Part shown: positions 40,134-48,575 of the stretch, one piece after another
How the letters are laid out: each line of letters starts with the position of its first letter
How positions within the stretch are numbered: position 1 is the stretch's first letter
Assembly (NCBI RefSeq): GCF_003253735.1
Contig: NZ_QKYW01000002.1
Location: 334,367 to 398,366 of the forward strand
DNA: 64,000 bases
Direction of reading: 5' to 3'
DNA from: Pseudomonas sp. URMO17WK12:I2
Lineage (GTDB): Bacteria; Pseudomonadota; Gammaproteobacteria; Pseudomonadales; Pseudomonadaceae
Translations under genes and position numbers: made by a program
The notes under the pieces: model-generated
Told to the model about the DNA's origin: nothing
The model's input: the letters and a program-made list of their open reading frames with translations, nothing else
Database searches by the model: none

Positions 40134-40204
40134 GCCTAACCTCTCGTTCAACCGGACCCGCTACCGCGCTTGCCTCCGCAGGCCGGTTAACGCGAACGTT
40201 AGGC
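40134..40204 (+). repeat. attC: attC site 11 (foreign type)
   Basis: R'' GCCTAAC to R' GTTAGGC, 71 bases. The stem (CTCTCGTTCAACCGGACCCG and GGCCGGTTAACGCGAACG) has nothing in common with the Pseudomonas-type sites beyond the cores, indicating a cassette from another integron pool. Confidence 0.88.
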
Positions 40205-40210
40205 AGCAGA

Positions 40211-40609
40211 ATGAGTAGTTTCGCTTACGAGGCAAAATGCGTAGTGATGGAGCAACCCGACGGTGATTTTCACCTTGTTGGTTTTGCCGATCAGAAGTTT
40301 GATACCCGTCTTTACCTGATGCTCCAACGGGCCTTTGAGCACGATGAGCAGGATCACGCCCTTGGCATGGATACGTATCACCTAGAGTGGTGCAGCCAGG
40401 ATAAATCAGGATACGGCGGGATTTCTCGCTTTGAGCTCAGCCCAAATGGTGCTGACGTCACCTTTGAGCCGCAGGCCGCTGCAGCGCTAGACGACATGGA
40501 TCACCTGACCATCTCTTTCCACCTGAATCAGAGTGAGTTCTTGGCGCTACGCGAAGCCCTTGGTCACATATTCAGTGGTAGCGACTGTCTTAGCGTTGCT
40601 GGTGTCTAG
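40211..40609 (+). CDS. Cassette 12: Imm10-like immunity protein
   Basis: 132 residues from the ATG at 40211 (MSSFAYEAKCVVMEQPDGDF), 7 bases after the TTAGG of the core; a longer in-frame reading runs back through the attC. The pattern DEQDHALGMDTYHLEW, SGYGGISRFELS and a closing LREALGHIFSG resembles immunity protein 10, which protects against polymorphic toxins. No toxin is adjacent. No attC is recognisable after it, so it marks the end of the array. Confidence 0.6.
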   Translation: MSSFAYEAKCVVMEQPDGDFHLVGFADQKFDTRLYLMLQRAFEHDEQDHALGMDTYHLEWCSQDKSGYGGISRFELSPNGADVTFEPQAAAALDDMDHLTISFHLNQSEFLALREALGHIFSGSDCLSVAGV

Positions 40610-40764
40610 AAACTTATTCAAACAGAAGCCACTTCATGGCGCCTTGATTCGAACGCTATCAACCGGAACAGATACTGTGTCACAGCTCGACGCCCCCTCA
40701 TCGAAGCGGTCTAACTATGCCCATAACGCCGCAGAGCCTTTCAACTACATATGCGTGAGGTGCC

Positions 40765-41352
40765 ATGAAGTACGTCGTATTCATCAGTGACCAATCCTGC
40801 CCCGACGGTCTGTATACCGGCCCGGTCGCGCCGCAAGATGCGGCCTATTTCACCCGCGGCGTGCTCCCTCATCTGCAACCGCTGAGCGAAGAGGAGTACC
40901 TCGACGGGCCCGCCGCGATACTGCACACCGGTGCGCGTTACAGCTACCTACTCAGCGGCGAAGACATTTACTGGTGCGTGGAATGGCAACCGGGCCTTGT
41001 CGTGGTGAAGTTCTCGCCCGATACCAGAATGGCCTGGGCCGCGTTGCGCTCCCCGGTGCCCAACTTCGGAGGCCGTGCCGCCCTGGAGGTCGACGCGGCC
41101 CAATACGATGGAGACGACGAGAACCATCAATACAATCTGGTTTTCAGAAGCTGGGATGCGCAGTTCGACGAAGACCACAGAGTCTGGGGCGCCTTTGAAC
41201 CCGCATCGCCCGGCGAAGAGGCTGCGTTCAACGCAGCCATAAGGCACGCCAACACGCTTTCAGAGCAGGATCACTGCGACGACGAGGAGCATCGTGAGCG
41301 CCTGCGGCGTTTTACTGCTCGCTGTGGCGAAGGCATCCGGGTCAGATATTGA
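40765..41352 (+). CDS. Hypothetical protein after the integron
   Basis: 195 residues, MKYVVFISDQSCPDGLYTGP, with GC content and codons like the chromosome. Acidic and aromatic, no signal or membrane helix; the middle (YSYLLSGEDIYWCVEWQPGL) is beta-rich, the C-terminal part helical. A GAGGTG site precedes the ATG. No domain recognised. It lies outside the last cassette, 155 bases after the cassette 12 stop. Confidence 0.7.
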   Translation: MKYVVFISDQSCPDGLYTGPVAPQDAAYFTRGVLPHLQPLSEEEYLDGPAAILHTGARYSYLLSGEDIYWCVEWQPGLVVVKFSPDTRMAWAALRSPVPNFGGRAALEVDAAQYDGDDENHQYNLVFRSWDAQFDEDHRVWGAFEPASPGEEAAFNAAIRHANTLSEQDHCDDEEHRERLRRFTARCGEGIRVRY

Positions 41353-41433
41353 CGCCTGCCTGGCGCTCCCTGTCGACGCTGAGCGCCCCGAATATCGAGC
41401 CTCCGTGCAGCCCCTTTACATGAGATCAGACCC

Positions 41434-42051
41434 GTGTCGGAAAAATTACCCTGCAAGAGCTGCGGCGCATTGATTCTTCCCACCACGGCATTGAGGACCG
41501 ACGGCCTGTGCATGCCATGCAAGCAAGGTAATCGGGAAAGCCTGGAGAAGTCGAAAGAGCGATCTCGCCAGCAGAGAGCCTACGATCCGCAGCGCGCCCA
41601 CTGGCATCACCTGGTCGATAGAGCCCACGCCAGCGAGCAAGCGTTCGCGTCACTCACTCAGGAGGAAAAGCTCTACTACGCAGTCAGCGTGTTGGAGGGC
41701 GAGGTGTACAACGGCGGCATGCACCAGTTCTTCAGTAACAGCTCCGGCGCGCTGTATAACGAGGCGGTCGAGGGGCTGAAGGAACTCGGCGCGACACAAG
41801 CATTGGCCTTGTTGCAACGTGCCGCCCAGGTGCTGTTCGGCAACAACCAACCGCCTGTTGACCGCCATGAACGCTGGCAGGCCATGCCGCTCTACCCGGA
41901 AGATGAAATGGCCACGCTCCCCGACTGGAGCATCGAGCTTGAGGAAATAGACAGGGCCTACTGGATGGATCCTGACGGTTTAAGCGAGAAACTGGAGGCC
42001 TACTTGAAAAACACCGGCCTGCTTAAGCCATTTGAAAAGCCTGCCAACTAG
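41434..42051 (+). CDS. DUF4375 (DMP19-like) protein with N-terminal zinc ribbon
   Basis: 205 residues. Start MSEKLPCKSCGALILPTTAL; CKSC and CMPC (19 residues apart) form a zinc ribbon. A basic linker (SLEKSKERSRQQRAYDP) leads to the DUF4375 domain, recognised from EKLYYAVSVLEGEVYNGGMH, QFFSNSSGALYNEAVEGLKE and LGATQALALLQRA. DUF4375 proteins are common small orphan proteins; some resemble the DNA-mimic DMP19. The start codon at 41434 is a GTG (reads as Met). Confidence 0.72.
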   Translation: MSEKLPCKSCGALILPTTALRTDGLCMPCKQGNRESLEKSKERSRQQRAYDPQRAHWHHLVDRAHASEQAFASLTQEEKLYYAVSVLEGEVYNGGMHQFFSNSSGALYNEAVEGLKELGATQALALLQRAAQVLFGNNQPPVDRHERWQAMPLYPEDEMATLPDWSIELEEIDRAYWMDPDGLSEKLEAYLKNTGLLKPFEKPAN

Positions 42052-42194
42052 CGGATAGCCAGGTGGGGTGGGCAACGCGAAGCTTGTTCAGCGCGCTCTG
42101 CAAGCGACTGAGCGTTTAGGATCTAATATCGCCGCGGTGGATGGAAACAGCGCCATCGTACCCTCACAGGCAGCGACATAGCGGTAATCCATCG

Positions 42195-42800
42195 ATGAGC
42201 ATTTTCGAAAAATCCTGGGCTCGCGCCTGGTCAGGCCTCGGCCTGCAGCCTGATGCCAACCTGTTCGAGGCGCTGATGGCTGCCTATGCGGAGCCTCAGC
42301 GCCACTACCACTCCCTGCAGCATTTGCGGGAATGCCTGGCGCACTTCGAGCAGGTTCGTGAGTTGGCCGAGCATCCAGAAGAAGTCGAGATTGCCTTGTG
42401 GTTTCACGATGCCGTCTATGACGTTCGCGGTACGGCAAATGAGCGGCAGAGCGCCGGCTGGGCTGTGCGTGCCCTGCAGGCCGGCAACACATCGCGATCC
42501 ACGCGGAACCGCGTCGAGCAACTGATCATGGCCACCCGGCACGATGCAGCGCCTGTGGATAGTGACGAGCGTCTGCTGGTCGATATCGACCTGTCGATTC
42601 TCGGTGCTGCGCCCAAGCGCTTTGCCGAATACGACATGCAGGTGCGGGCTGAATACAGCTGGGTGCCTGAAGCCATCTACGTCATGAAGCGCAAAGCGCT
42701 GCTCAGCTCATTCCTGGCCCGCTCAAGCATTTACAGCACGCCCCATTTCTACGGACGCTATGAGGCACAAGCGCGTATGAACCTGGCGGTACTTGCCTGA
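42195..42800 (+). CDS. HD-domain protein, predicted metal-dependent phosphohydrolase
   Basis: 201 residues from the ATG at 42195 (MSIFEKSWARAWSGLGLQPD); a longer in-frame reading lacks support. The metal-binding His-Asp pattern is visible in RHYHSLQHLRECLAHF, LWFHDAVYDVRG and VDIDLSILGA. Proteins of this kind are widespread in proteobacteria and often carry the misleading name NMDA-receptor-like; the substrate is unknown. It stands alone, 143 bases after the DUF4375 gene. Confidence 0.82.
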   Translation: MSIFEKSWARAWSGLGLQPDANLFEALMAAYAEPQRHYHSLQHLRECLAHFEQVRELAEHPEEVEIALWFHDAVYDVRGTANERQSAGWAVRALQAGNTSRSTRNRVEQLIMATRHDAAPVDSDERLLVDIDLSILGAAPKRFAEYDMQVRAEYSWVPEAIYVMKRKALLSSFLARSSIYSTPHFYGRYEAQARMNLAVLA

Positions 42801-42960
42801 TTGGCAAAGCTGATGGGTAAACAGTCGACAACCCGGTAGAGCGGCTCTCTGCGCTGCCGCGAGTTCCCTCGCCAAGCGACCACGCTGTCTTACTTTGTCC
42901 AACCTTCACGCCCATGGATGCATACGATTCGCGCCTGCAAACGATTCGTAAGGACTATCC

Positions 42961-44925
42961 ATGCACACGCCCTTCCCTCGCCGCCCTGTCGGCACGCTGA
43001 TTCGCCTGGCGACGCTCTGCCTGGCCACTGGCAGCACTCTTGCCCAGGCCGAGCCCCTTGAACTGGACGACATGGTGGTGACCGCCTCCGGCTTTGCCCA
43101 GAACCTCGAAGACGCACCGGCGTCGGTTACCGTGATCAGCGGCGACGACCTGCGCAAACGCTCGGTGCAGAACCTGGCCGATGCCGTGCGTGATGTGGAA
43201 GGCGTGGTGGTCAACGGTGGTGCCAACGAAACCGACATCCAGATCCGCGGCATGCCCGGTGACTACACGCTGATTCTGGTCGACGGTAAACGCCAGAGCG
43301 GGCGCGATTCGCGGGTCAATGGCAACCGCGGTTACGAGCAGAGCTTCGTGCCGCCGGCTGCAGCCATCGAACGTATCGAGGTGGTGCGCGGGCCGATGTC
43401 GTCGTTGTACGGATCGGATGCCATCGGTGGGGTGATCAACATCATCACCCGCAAGGTGTCTCCCGAGTGGGGCGGCAACGTTTCCTACGATTATTCGGCG
43501 CGCCCGAACAGCGATCAGGGCCATGCCCGCAACACCCAGTTCTATCTCAATGGCCCGCTGGTCAACGAAGTGCTGGGCCTGCAGGTGTGGGGCAACTACC
43601 TCGACCGCCAGGCCGATGACGATGTCGAAACCAACGAAGGTTTCGCCAAGTCGGACAACAAGAGCCTGACCGCGCGCCTGGCCCTGACGCCGAGCGAGAA
43701 CCAAGACTTCCTGCTCGAAGCGGGCGCCTCGCGCCTGAAGAACGGTGACGGCCTGAGTGCCAACTGGTCGACCCGGGAGCAGAAGAACAACCGCGATCAC
43801 TGGTCGCTGACCCACGAAGGCCGTTGGGGCTGGGCCGATTCGACGCTGTCGTTCGCCGAGGAAACCACCAGTCGCGAAGGCAAGGCCACACCGGCCCAGG
43901 CCGATGTGTTCGGGCGCAAGCCGGAGATTCGCAACCGTGTGCTGGACGGCAAGCTGGTTATCCCGACCGACTACCACGTCACCACTGCCGGCGTGCAGTG
44001 GAACGAAGCCACCTTGACCGACTGGAACCAGGCTAACCGTGGCACCGCTCGCGAGCGCGAGAACGAGCAATACTCGGTAGTGCAGAAAGCCTTGTTCGCC
44101 GAAGACGAATGGTCGATCACCGACGATTTCGCCCTGACCACCGGCGTGCGCCTGGACCACCATGAGCAGTACGGCAGTCACGTGAACCCGCGTGTCTATG
44201 GCGTCTGGCACCTGAATAACGAGTGGACGCTGAAAGGTGGCGTGGCCCGCGGTTTTAAGGCGCCGGAACTGCGCGCGGTAATCGACGACTACGCGGTGGT
44301 GCGCCGCAACCGCTTCGTGCAATTCGGCAACTCGAACCTCAAACCCGAGAGCAGCACCAACTACGAGTTGAGCGCGATGTGGTCGAACCGTGACGACCTG
44401 TCGGCTGGCGCCACGCTGTTCTACAACGACTTCAAGGACAAGCTCTCCACCGTCACCACCAGCGAGCAGTGGCAGGGCCTGACCGTGATGGAGCGGGTCA
44501 ACGTCGACAAGGCGGTGATTCGCGGCCTGGAGTTGAGCGCCAACTGGCAGGCGCTGAGCAATGTCGCGATCAAGGGTAACTTCACCTACCTGGATTCCGA
44601 GCAGAAGAGCGGCGTCGACCAGGGCCGGCCCCTGTCGCTGACGCCCAAGCGCAAGGCGAGCCTGCGCGCCGACTGGGACATCAGTGACCGCACCCTGGCC
44701 TGGGCCGCAACCCATTACAACGGCGAAGAGTATGGCGCCACGCTGACCGGCCAATCGTCCCGCGCTTACACCACTGCCGATATCGGCGGTTCGTACAAGC
44801 TGACCGAGTCGCTGACGCTCAACTCGGCCATCTACAACCTGGGCAACAAGCGCTTGAATGACGAGGACGACGGCACGGTCAATTACGGCCGCACCTATTG
44901 GCTCGGTGCGTCGCTGGACTTCTGA
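42961..44925 (+). CDS. TonB-dependent siderophore receptor (CirA/FepA class)
   Basis: 654 residues. Signal peptide at about 1-31 (TLCLATGSTLAQAEP), TonB box LDDMVVTA, plug domain with SVTVISGDDLRKRSVQNLAD, GMPGDYTLILVDGKR and RGPMSSLYGSDAIGGVINII, then a beta barrel ending in Phe (YWLGASLDF). Shape and size fit catecholate or colicin-I type receptors. No regulator or transporter is adjacent. Two ACGATTCG repeats, 9 bases apart, lie just upstream, at about 42924-42948; I do not see a good Fur box. Confidence 0.9.
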   Translation: MHTPFPRRPVGTLIRLATLCLATGSTLAQAEPLELDDMVVTASGFAQNLEDAPASVTVISGDDLRKRSVQNLADAVRDVEGVVVNGGANETDIQIRGMPGDYTLILVDGKRQSGRDSRVNGNRGYEQSFVPPAAAIERIEVVRGPMSSLYGSDAIGGVINIITRKVSPEWGGNVSYDYSARPNSDQGHARNTQFYLNGPLVNEVLGLQVWGNYLDRQADDDVETNEGFAKSDNKSLTARLALTPSENQDFLLEAGASRLKNGDGLSANWSTREQKNNRDHWSLTHEGRWGWADSTLSFAEETTSREGKATPAQADVFGRKPEIRNRVLDGKLVIPTDYHVTTAGVQWNEATLTDWNQANRGTARERENEQYSVVQKALFAEDEWSITDDFALTTGVRLDHHEQYGSHVNPRVYGVWHLNNEWTLKGGVARGFKAPELRAVIDDYAVVRRNRFVQFGNSNLKPESSTNYELSAMWSNRDDLSAGATLFYNDFKDKLSTVTTSEQWQGLTVMERVNVDKAVIRGLELSANWQALSNVAIKGNFTYLDSEQKSGVDQGRPLSLTPKRKASLRADWDISDRTLAWAATHYNGEEYGATLTGQSSRAYTTADIGGSYKLTESLTLNSAIYNLGNKRLNDEDDGTVNYGRTYWLGASLDF

Positions 44926-44967
44926 TGACCTGACCGTGGGAACGATCACAAGGGGCAGCCAGCATGT

Positions 44968-45030
44968 TGTGGGAGCGCGCCATGCGCGCGAATCGCGGCC
45001 GTGGATTGGGCGCCCCCGCCCGCTCCCACA
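44968..45030. repeat. REP-like extragenic palindrome
   Basis: TGTGGGAGCG and its exact complement CGCTCCCACA, 43 bases apart, with GC-rich material between, in the gap between two convergent genes. This is the usual form of the abundant Pseudomonas extragenic repeats. Confidence 0.75.
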
Positions 45031-45097
45031 GGGTATTGCCGAACCGCTGCCACCGCTTTGTAACTTTCGAGATGAGTAGGCAGGGTGGCGATCCGCT

Positions 45098-46435
45098 TCA
45101 GCTCGGCAATCGACCCTGACCCATGACCGCTTTCGCCTCCGGCGCGTCCTGCCTGCTCATCTCATCGGCCCGTCTGCCCAGGTACCAGCCAAGCGTTCCC
45201 CAGACCAAGGCGCACAGCGCGCCAACCACTGCCACCAGCACGGCCCCCTGGCCGAGCAGATCCAGAAAGCTCTTCACCCAGCCGCTGAGCGCATCGCCGG
45301 CGCGGTAGACCACGGTGTCGATGAAGTTCTTCGCCTTGTATTTGCTCTCCGCGTCCAGCGGGGCGAAGAGCATTTCCCGGCCGGGCCGCACGAAGGCGTA
45401 TTCACCGATACGCCGCACGATCATCAGCGCGGCCAGCATAGCGAAGGTAGGCGCCAGGGCGAGGCCGATGAAACCTACGCAGACCAGCAGCGGCACCATG
45501 GCCAACAGCACCCGCACGCCCAGCTTCTGGGCGATGCGCCCGGTGATGAACAGCTGCGACAGCAAGGCGCCGGCCTGCACGAGCACATCGATGATGCCGA
45601 ACACGCGAATCTGCGCGTCGCGGTCCGGGAAGCGTTCGGCCACCAGGCGCGCCTGCTCGAAGTACAGAAAGGTGGTCACCGTGGCGAGCAGCACCACGAA
45701 CCCGGCGATGGCCAACAGATACGGCGATTGCAGCACCCGCGTCAGGCCGCTGAACGGGTTGCCGGCCACCGGCTTGCGCGAACTCTCGGCCTTCACCGCG
45801 CCAGGCCGGCCGGCGCCGCCGACTTCCCGCCAGCGCATCAGCGGCGCCTTGAGCGCCAGGGCGACACCCAGCAGCACGCCAGCCAGCAGCACCAGCCCGC
45901 TTTCGCCGACAACACCGACCAGCAACGCGCTCATGGCCGGCCCGACCAGGCCGCCGACACTGGCGCCGGCCGCGATGAACGCGAACAGGCGCTTGGCCTG
46001 CTGGCTGTCGAACACGTCAGCCATCAGGCTCCAGGCCACCGATACCACGAACAGGTTGTAGACCGAGATCCACACGTAGAACACCCGCGCCAGCCAGACA
46101 TTGTCATCACCGAGCTGGAACAGCACGGCGAAGGCCAACAGGTTCAGGCAGAAGAAGCCGTATACCCAGCTGACGAAGTGGATGCGTGGCACCCGCGAGC
46201 TGAGCCAGGCGAACAGCGGCACGGCCACCAGCATCACCACGAAGGTGGCGGTGAACAGCCATTGCAGGTTGTCGACCCCGGCCATGATGCCCATCGACTC
46301 GCGGATGGGCCGCAGCATGAAATAGCCGGAGAACAGACAGAAGAACAGCGCGAAGCCGGCCAGTGCAGGCCCCAGCTCGTGGTGCTCGGCGTTGATGGCG
46401 GCGCCGAGGCGCCGCACTAGCGTTGTTGAAAACAT
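45098..46435 (-). CDS. NTP/NDP-exchange-type (Tlc-like) or MFS transporter
   Basis: 445-residue inner-membrane protein with about 12 hydrophobic segments. The opening (AGFALFFCLFSGYFMLRPIR, then ESMGIMAGVDNL) and the late YAFVRPGREMLFAPLDAESK are typical of the proteobacterial proteins annotated as NTP/NDP exchange transporters, related to bacterial ATP/ADP translocases but also to MFS carriers. In free-living bacteria its real cargo is not known. It starts 22 bases after the SDR gene on the same strand, so the two form an operon. Confidence 0.75.
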   Translation of the reverse strand: MFSTTLVRRLGAAINAEHHELGPALAGFALFFCLFSGYFMLRPIRESMGIMAGVDNLQWLFTATFVVMLVAVPLFAWLSSRVPRIHFVSWVYGFFCLNLLAFAVLFQLGDDNVWLARVFYVWISVYNLFVVSVAWSLMADVFDSQQAKRLFAFIAAGASVGGLVGPAMSALLVGVVGESGLVLLAGVLLGVALALKAPLMRWREVGGAGRPGAVKAESSRKPVAGNPFSGLTRVLQSPYLLAIAGFVVLLATVTTFLYFEQARLVAERFPDRDAQIRVFGIIDVLVQAGALLSQLFITGRIAQKLGVRVLLAMVPLLVCVGFIGLALAPTFAMLAALMIVRRIGEYAFVRPGREMLFAPLDAESKYKAKNFIDTVVYRAGDALSGWVKSFLDLLGQGAVLVAVVGALCALVWGTLGWYLGRRADEMSRQDAPEAKAVMGQGRLPS

Positions 46436-46457
46436 GATGGGCGCTCCTGGCGGTTGG

Positions 46458-47507
46458 TCAGCGATAGGTGACGCCGGTCAGTCGCTCGGCGACCGTCCAG
46501 AGGCGCGCTGCGGCCTCGCCATCCTGAGCAACCGCCGGTACCGTAGCCAGGCCCAGCGGCCCGCGTTTTTCTTCCTCGCCGGTCGGCCCATAATAGGCAC
46601 CGCCCTGGGCCTGGTGCGCGGTAGCGGCATACAGCGTGGGCAGTGCGCCCTGGGCTGCGGAGTGGTACTCATCACGATCCTTGGCCCAGTTGCGGCCGAA
46701 CTCGCTGTCCAGCCCCGGCCCGCGGGCGATCAGCTCGGTCACGGCCACGCCGGGATGCGCGGCGATGCTCTGGATGCCCCAGCCCTGCTGCTGACTGCGC
46801 CGTTGCAGCTCGAAGGCGAACATCAGCGTTGCCAGCTTGGACTGCGCATAGGAGGCGTAGGGGTTGTAGGCCCGTTCGGACTGCAGGTCATCGAAGTCGA
46901 TGTTGCCGCGTAACACCGCGATGCTCGACAGGGTGACCACCCGTGGCGCGCTGCTCTTGCGCAGCAGCGGCAACACATGGCCGGTCAGGGCGAAGTGACC
47001 CAGGTAGTTGGTGGCCAGCTGTAGCTCATGGCCATCGGCCGAGGTTTGGCGCTCCGGCGGCGCCATGATCGCCGCATTGTTGATCAGCCCATCGAGGCGC
47101 GGCAGCTTGGCATTCAGGCGCTCGCCAAGGGCTTTCACCGAAGCCAGGTCGGCCAGGTCGACTTCCTCGAACTGTACCTGGGCGCCGCGAATTTCCTCCT
47201 TGATGCGCGCCATCGCCTCCCTGCCCCGTTGCGGGTTGCGGGCCGCAATCACCACTTCGGCACCGGCGGCGGCCAGCGCCTTGGCATCTTCGTAACCCAT
47301 GCCGCTGGTGCCGCCAGTGACCAGGAAGATGCGCCCGCTCTGGGAGGGCATGTCGGCCAGGCTCCAGTCCGGCTTGGGTGGGTTCAGGGCGAAGGCAGTG
47401 TTCGCCTCGAGGGCGAAGCCCAGGGTCAGGCTGAGCGTCGCCAGCCACTTGCGCCGGGCGGCGCCAAGGCTGGTCAGGGTGGGCGTTTGCATGATGTTGG
47501 TTGTCAT
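46458..47507 (-). CDS. Short-chain dehydrogenase/reductase with N-terminal export-like segment
   Basis: 349 residues from the ATG at 47507 (MTTNIMQTPTLTSLGAARRK); the far longer reading to 48512 is a shadow of the LysR gene. Rossmann loop VTGGTSGMG, NNAAIMAP and catalytic YAQSK define a classical SDR of the retinol-dehydrogenase/protochlorophyllide-reductase-like class. Unusually, the first 41 residues (AARRKWLATLSLTLGFALEA, then NTAFA) look like a Sec or Tat signal. Divergent from a LysR regulator that probably controls it; the transporter gene follows. Confidence 0.85.
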   Translation of the reverse strand: MTTNIMQTPTLTSLGAARRKWLATLSLTLGFALEANTAFALNPPKPDWSLADMPSQSGRIFLVTGGTSGMGYEDAKALAAAGAEVVIAARNPQRGREAMARIKEEIRGAQVQFEEVDLADLASVKALGERLNAKLPRLDGLINNAAIMAPPERQTSADGHELQLATNYLGHFALTGHVLPLLRKSSAPRVVTLSSIAVLRGNIDFDDLQSERAYNPYASYAQSKLATLMFAFELQRRSQQQGWGIQSIAAHPGVAVTELIARGPGLDSEFGRNWAKDRDEYHSAAQGALPTLYAATAHQAQGGAYYGPTGEEEKRGPLGLATVPAVAQDGEAAARLWTVAERLTGVTYR

Positions 47508-47669
47508 TGTTCGGTCCTCTCGTCGGTGGGAAGTCCGACGGCTCGCAACAGCGCGCCCCGTCGACGAGAACCATTGTTCAACGGGCAGCATGCCACGATA
47601 AGCCGTATAAAACTGGACGCCGTGTACGACCAGCCGTACGATCAAGGCATCCCGTTCGCGAGGCTTCAC

Positions 47670-48569
47670 ATGCGCCAGCCCAACCTGACGGACGTCGCCC
47701 TGTTCGCTGCCGTGGTCGAAGCCGGCGGTTTTCGGGTGGCCGCGCAGAAACGCGGCATGCCGGCATCGTCGATCAGCGACTGCGTGCGTCGCCTGGAAAG
47801 CGACCTCGGCGTGCGTCTGCTCAACCGCACCACCCGCAGCGTGTACCCCACCGAAGTAGGCACGCGGCTGCTGGAAAGGCTGCGCCCGGCCCTCGCTGAG
47901 ATCGATGCGGCTTTCAGTGACCTCGACGACGAAGCGCAACAACCCGTGGGCACCCTGCGTCTCAACGTGCCGGTGCCCATCGCCCGCTTCGTGCTGCCGC
48001 ACCTGGTTCCGGCCTTTCTCGAGCGCTACCCCGGCGTCAGCGTCGAGGTGACCATGGACAACACCTTTATCGATATGGTCGCCGCCGGCTTTGATGCCGG
48101 TGTGCGCTACGAGGAGAGCCTCGCCAAGGACATGATCGCCGTGCCCATCGGGCCACGCCGGCAGCGCTTCGTGGCCGGCGCATCGCCAAACTATCTCGAA
48201 CGCCATGGCACGCCGCAGCACCCCCGCGACCTGCCCGAACACCGCCTGATCGGCCACCGTTTCGAAAGCGGCAAGCTGGGCGTCTGGGAGCTGGAAAAGG
48301 CTGGCGAGATCGTCCGCGTGCCGCCCCAGGGGCCGCTCTTGTCCTCCTCCCAGGATCTGGAAGTGGGCGCTGCGGTGGCCGGCGTCGGCATCATCTACAC
48401 CTTCGAGGAATACCTCGGCCCGCTGTTCGAGCAGGGTGCGCTGGTGCCGGTACTGCCCGACTGGTGGCAGGCCTTCGACGGCCCGTACCTGTACTACAAC
48501 GACCGCCGCCACGTGCCTTCGCCGCTCAGGGCATTCGTGGATTTTCTCAAGGCCGAGAACGGGGGCTGA
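47670..48569 (+). CDS. LysR-family transcriptional regulator
   Basis: 299 residues from the ATG at 47670 (MRQPNLTDVALFAAVVEAGG); the 513-residue reading upstream is unsupported. Winged helix at 1-65 (FRVAAQKRGMPASSISDCVR, LNRTTRSVYPTEVG) and a periplasmic-binding-type effector domain. It is divergent from the SDR gene over 162 bases, which hold GTACGA twice, 6 bases apart (about 47620-47640), a possible regulator site. Likely activator of the SDR-transporter pair in response to an unknown ligand. Confidence 0.9.
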   Translation: MRQPNLTDVALFAAVVEAGGFRVAAQKRGMPASSISDCVRRLESDLGVRLLNRTTRSVYPTEVGTRLLERLRPALAEIDAAFSDLDDEAQQPVGTLRLNVPVPIARFVLPHLVPAFLERYPGVSVEVTMDNTFIDMVAAGFDAGVRYEESLAKDMIAVPIGPRRQRFVAGASPNYLERHGTPQHPRDLPEHRLIGHRFESGKLGVWELEKAGEIVRVPPQGPLLSSSQDLEVGAAVAGVGIIYTFEEYLGPLFEQGALVPVLPDWWQAFDGPYLYYNDRRHVPSPLRAFVDFLKAENGG

Positions 48570-48575
48570 GCCAGC

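Noticed and set aside
40705..40740. GTCTAAC and CATAACG near the end of the array as a last attC
   Set aside because: No paired cores or stem palindrome between them.
42955..44949. Minus-strand frame of 664 codons opposite the second TonB receptor
   Set aside because: Shadow of the receptor gene; no family motif.
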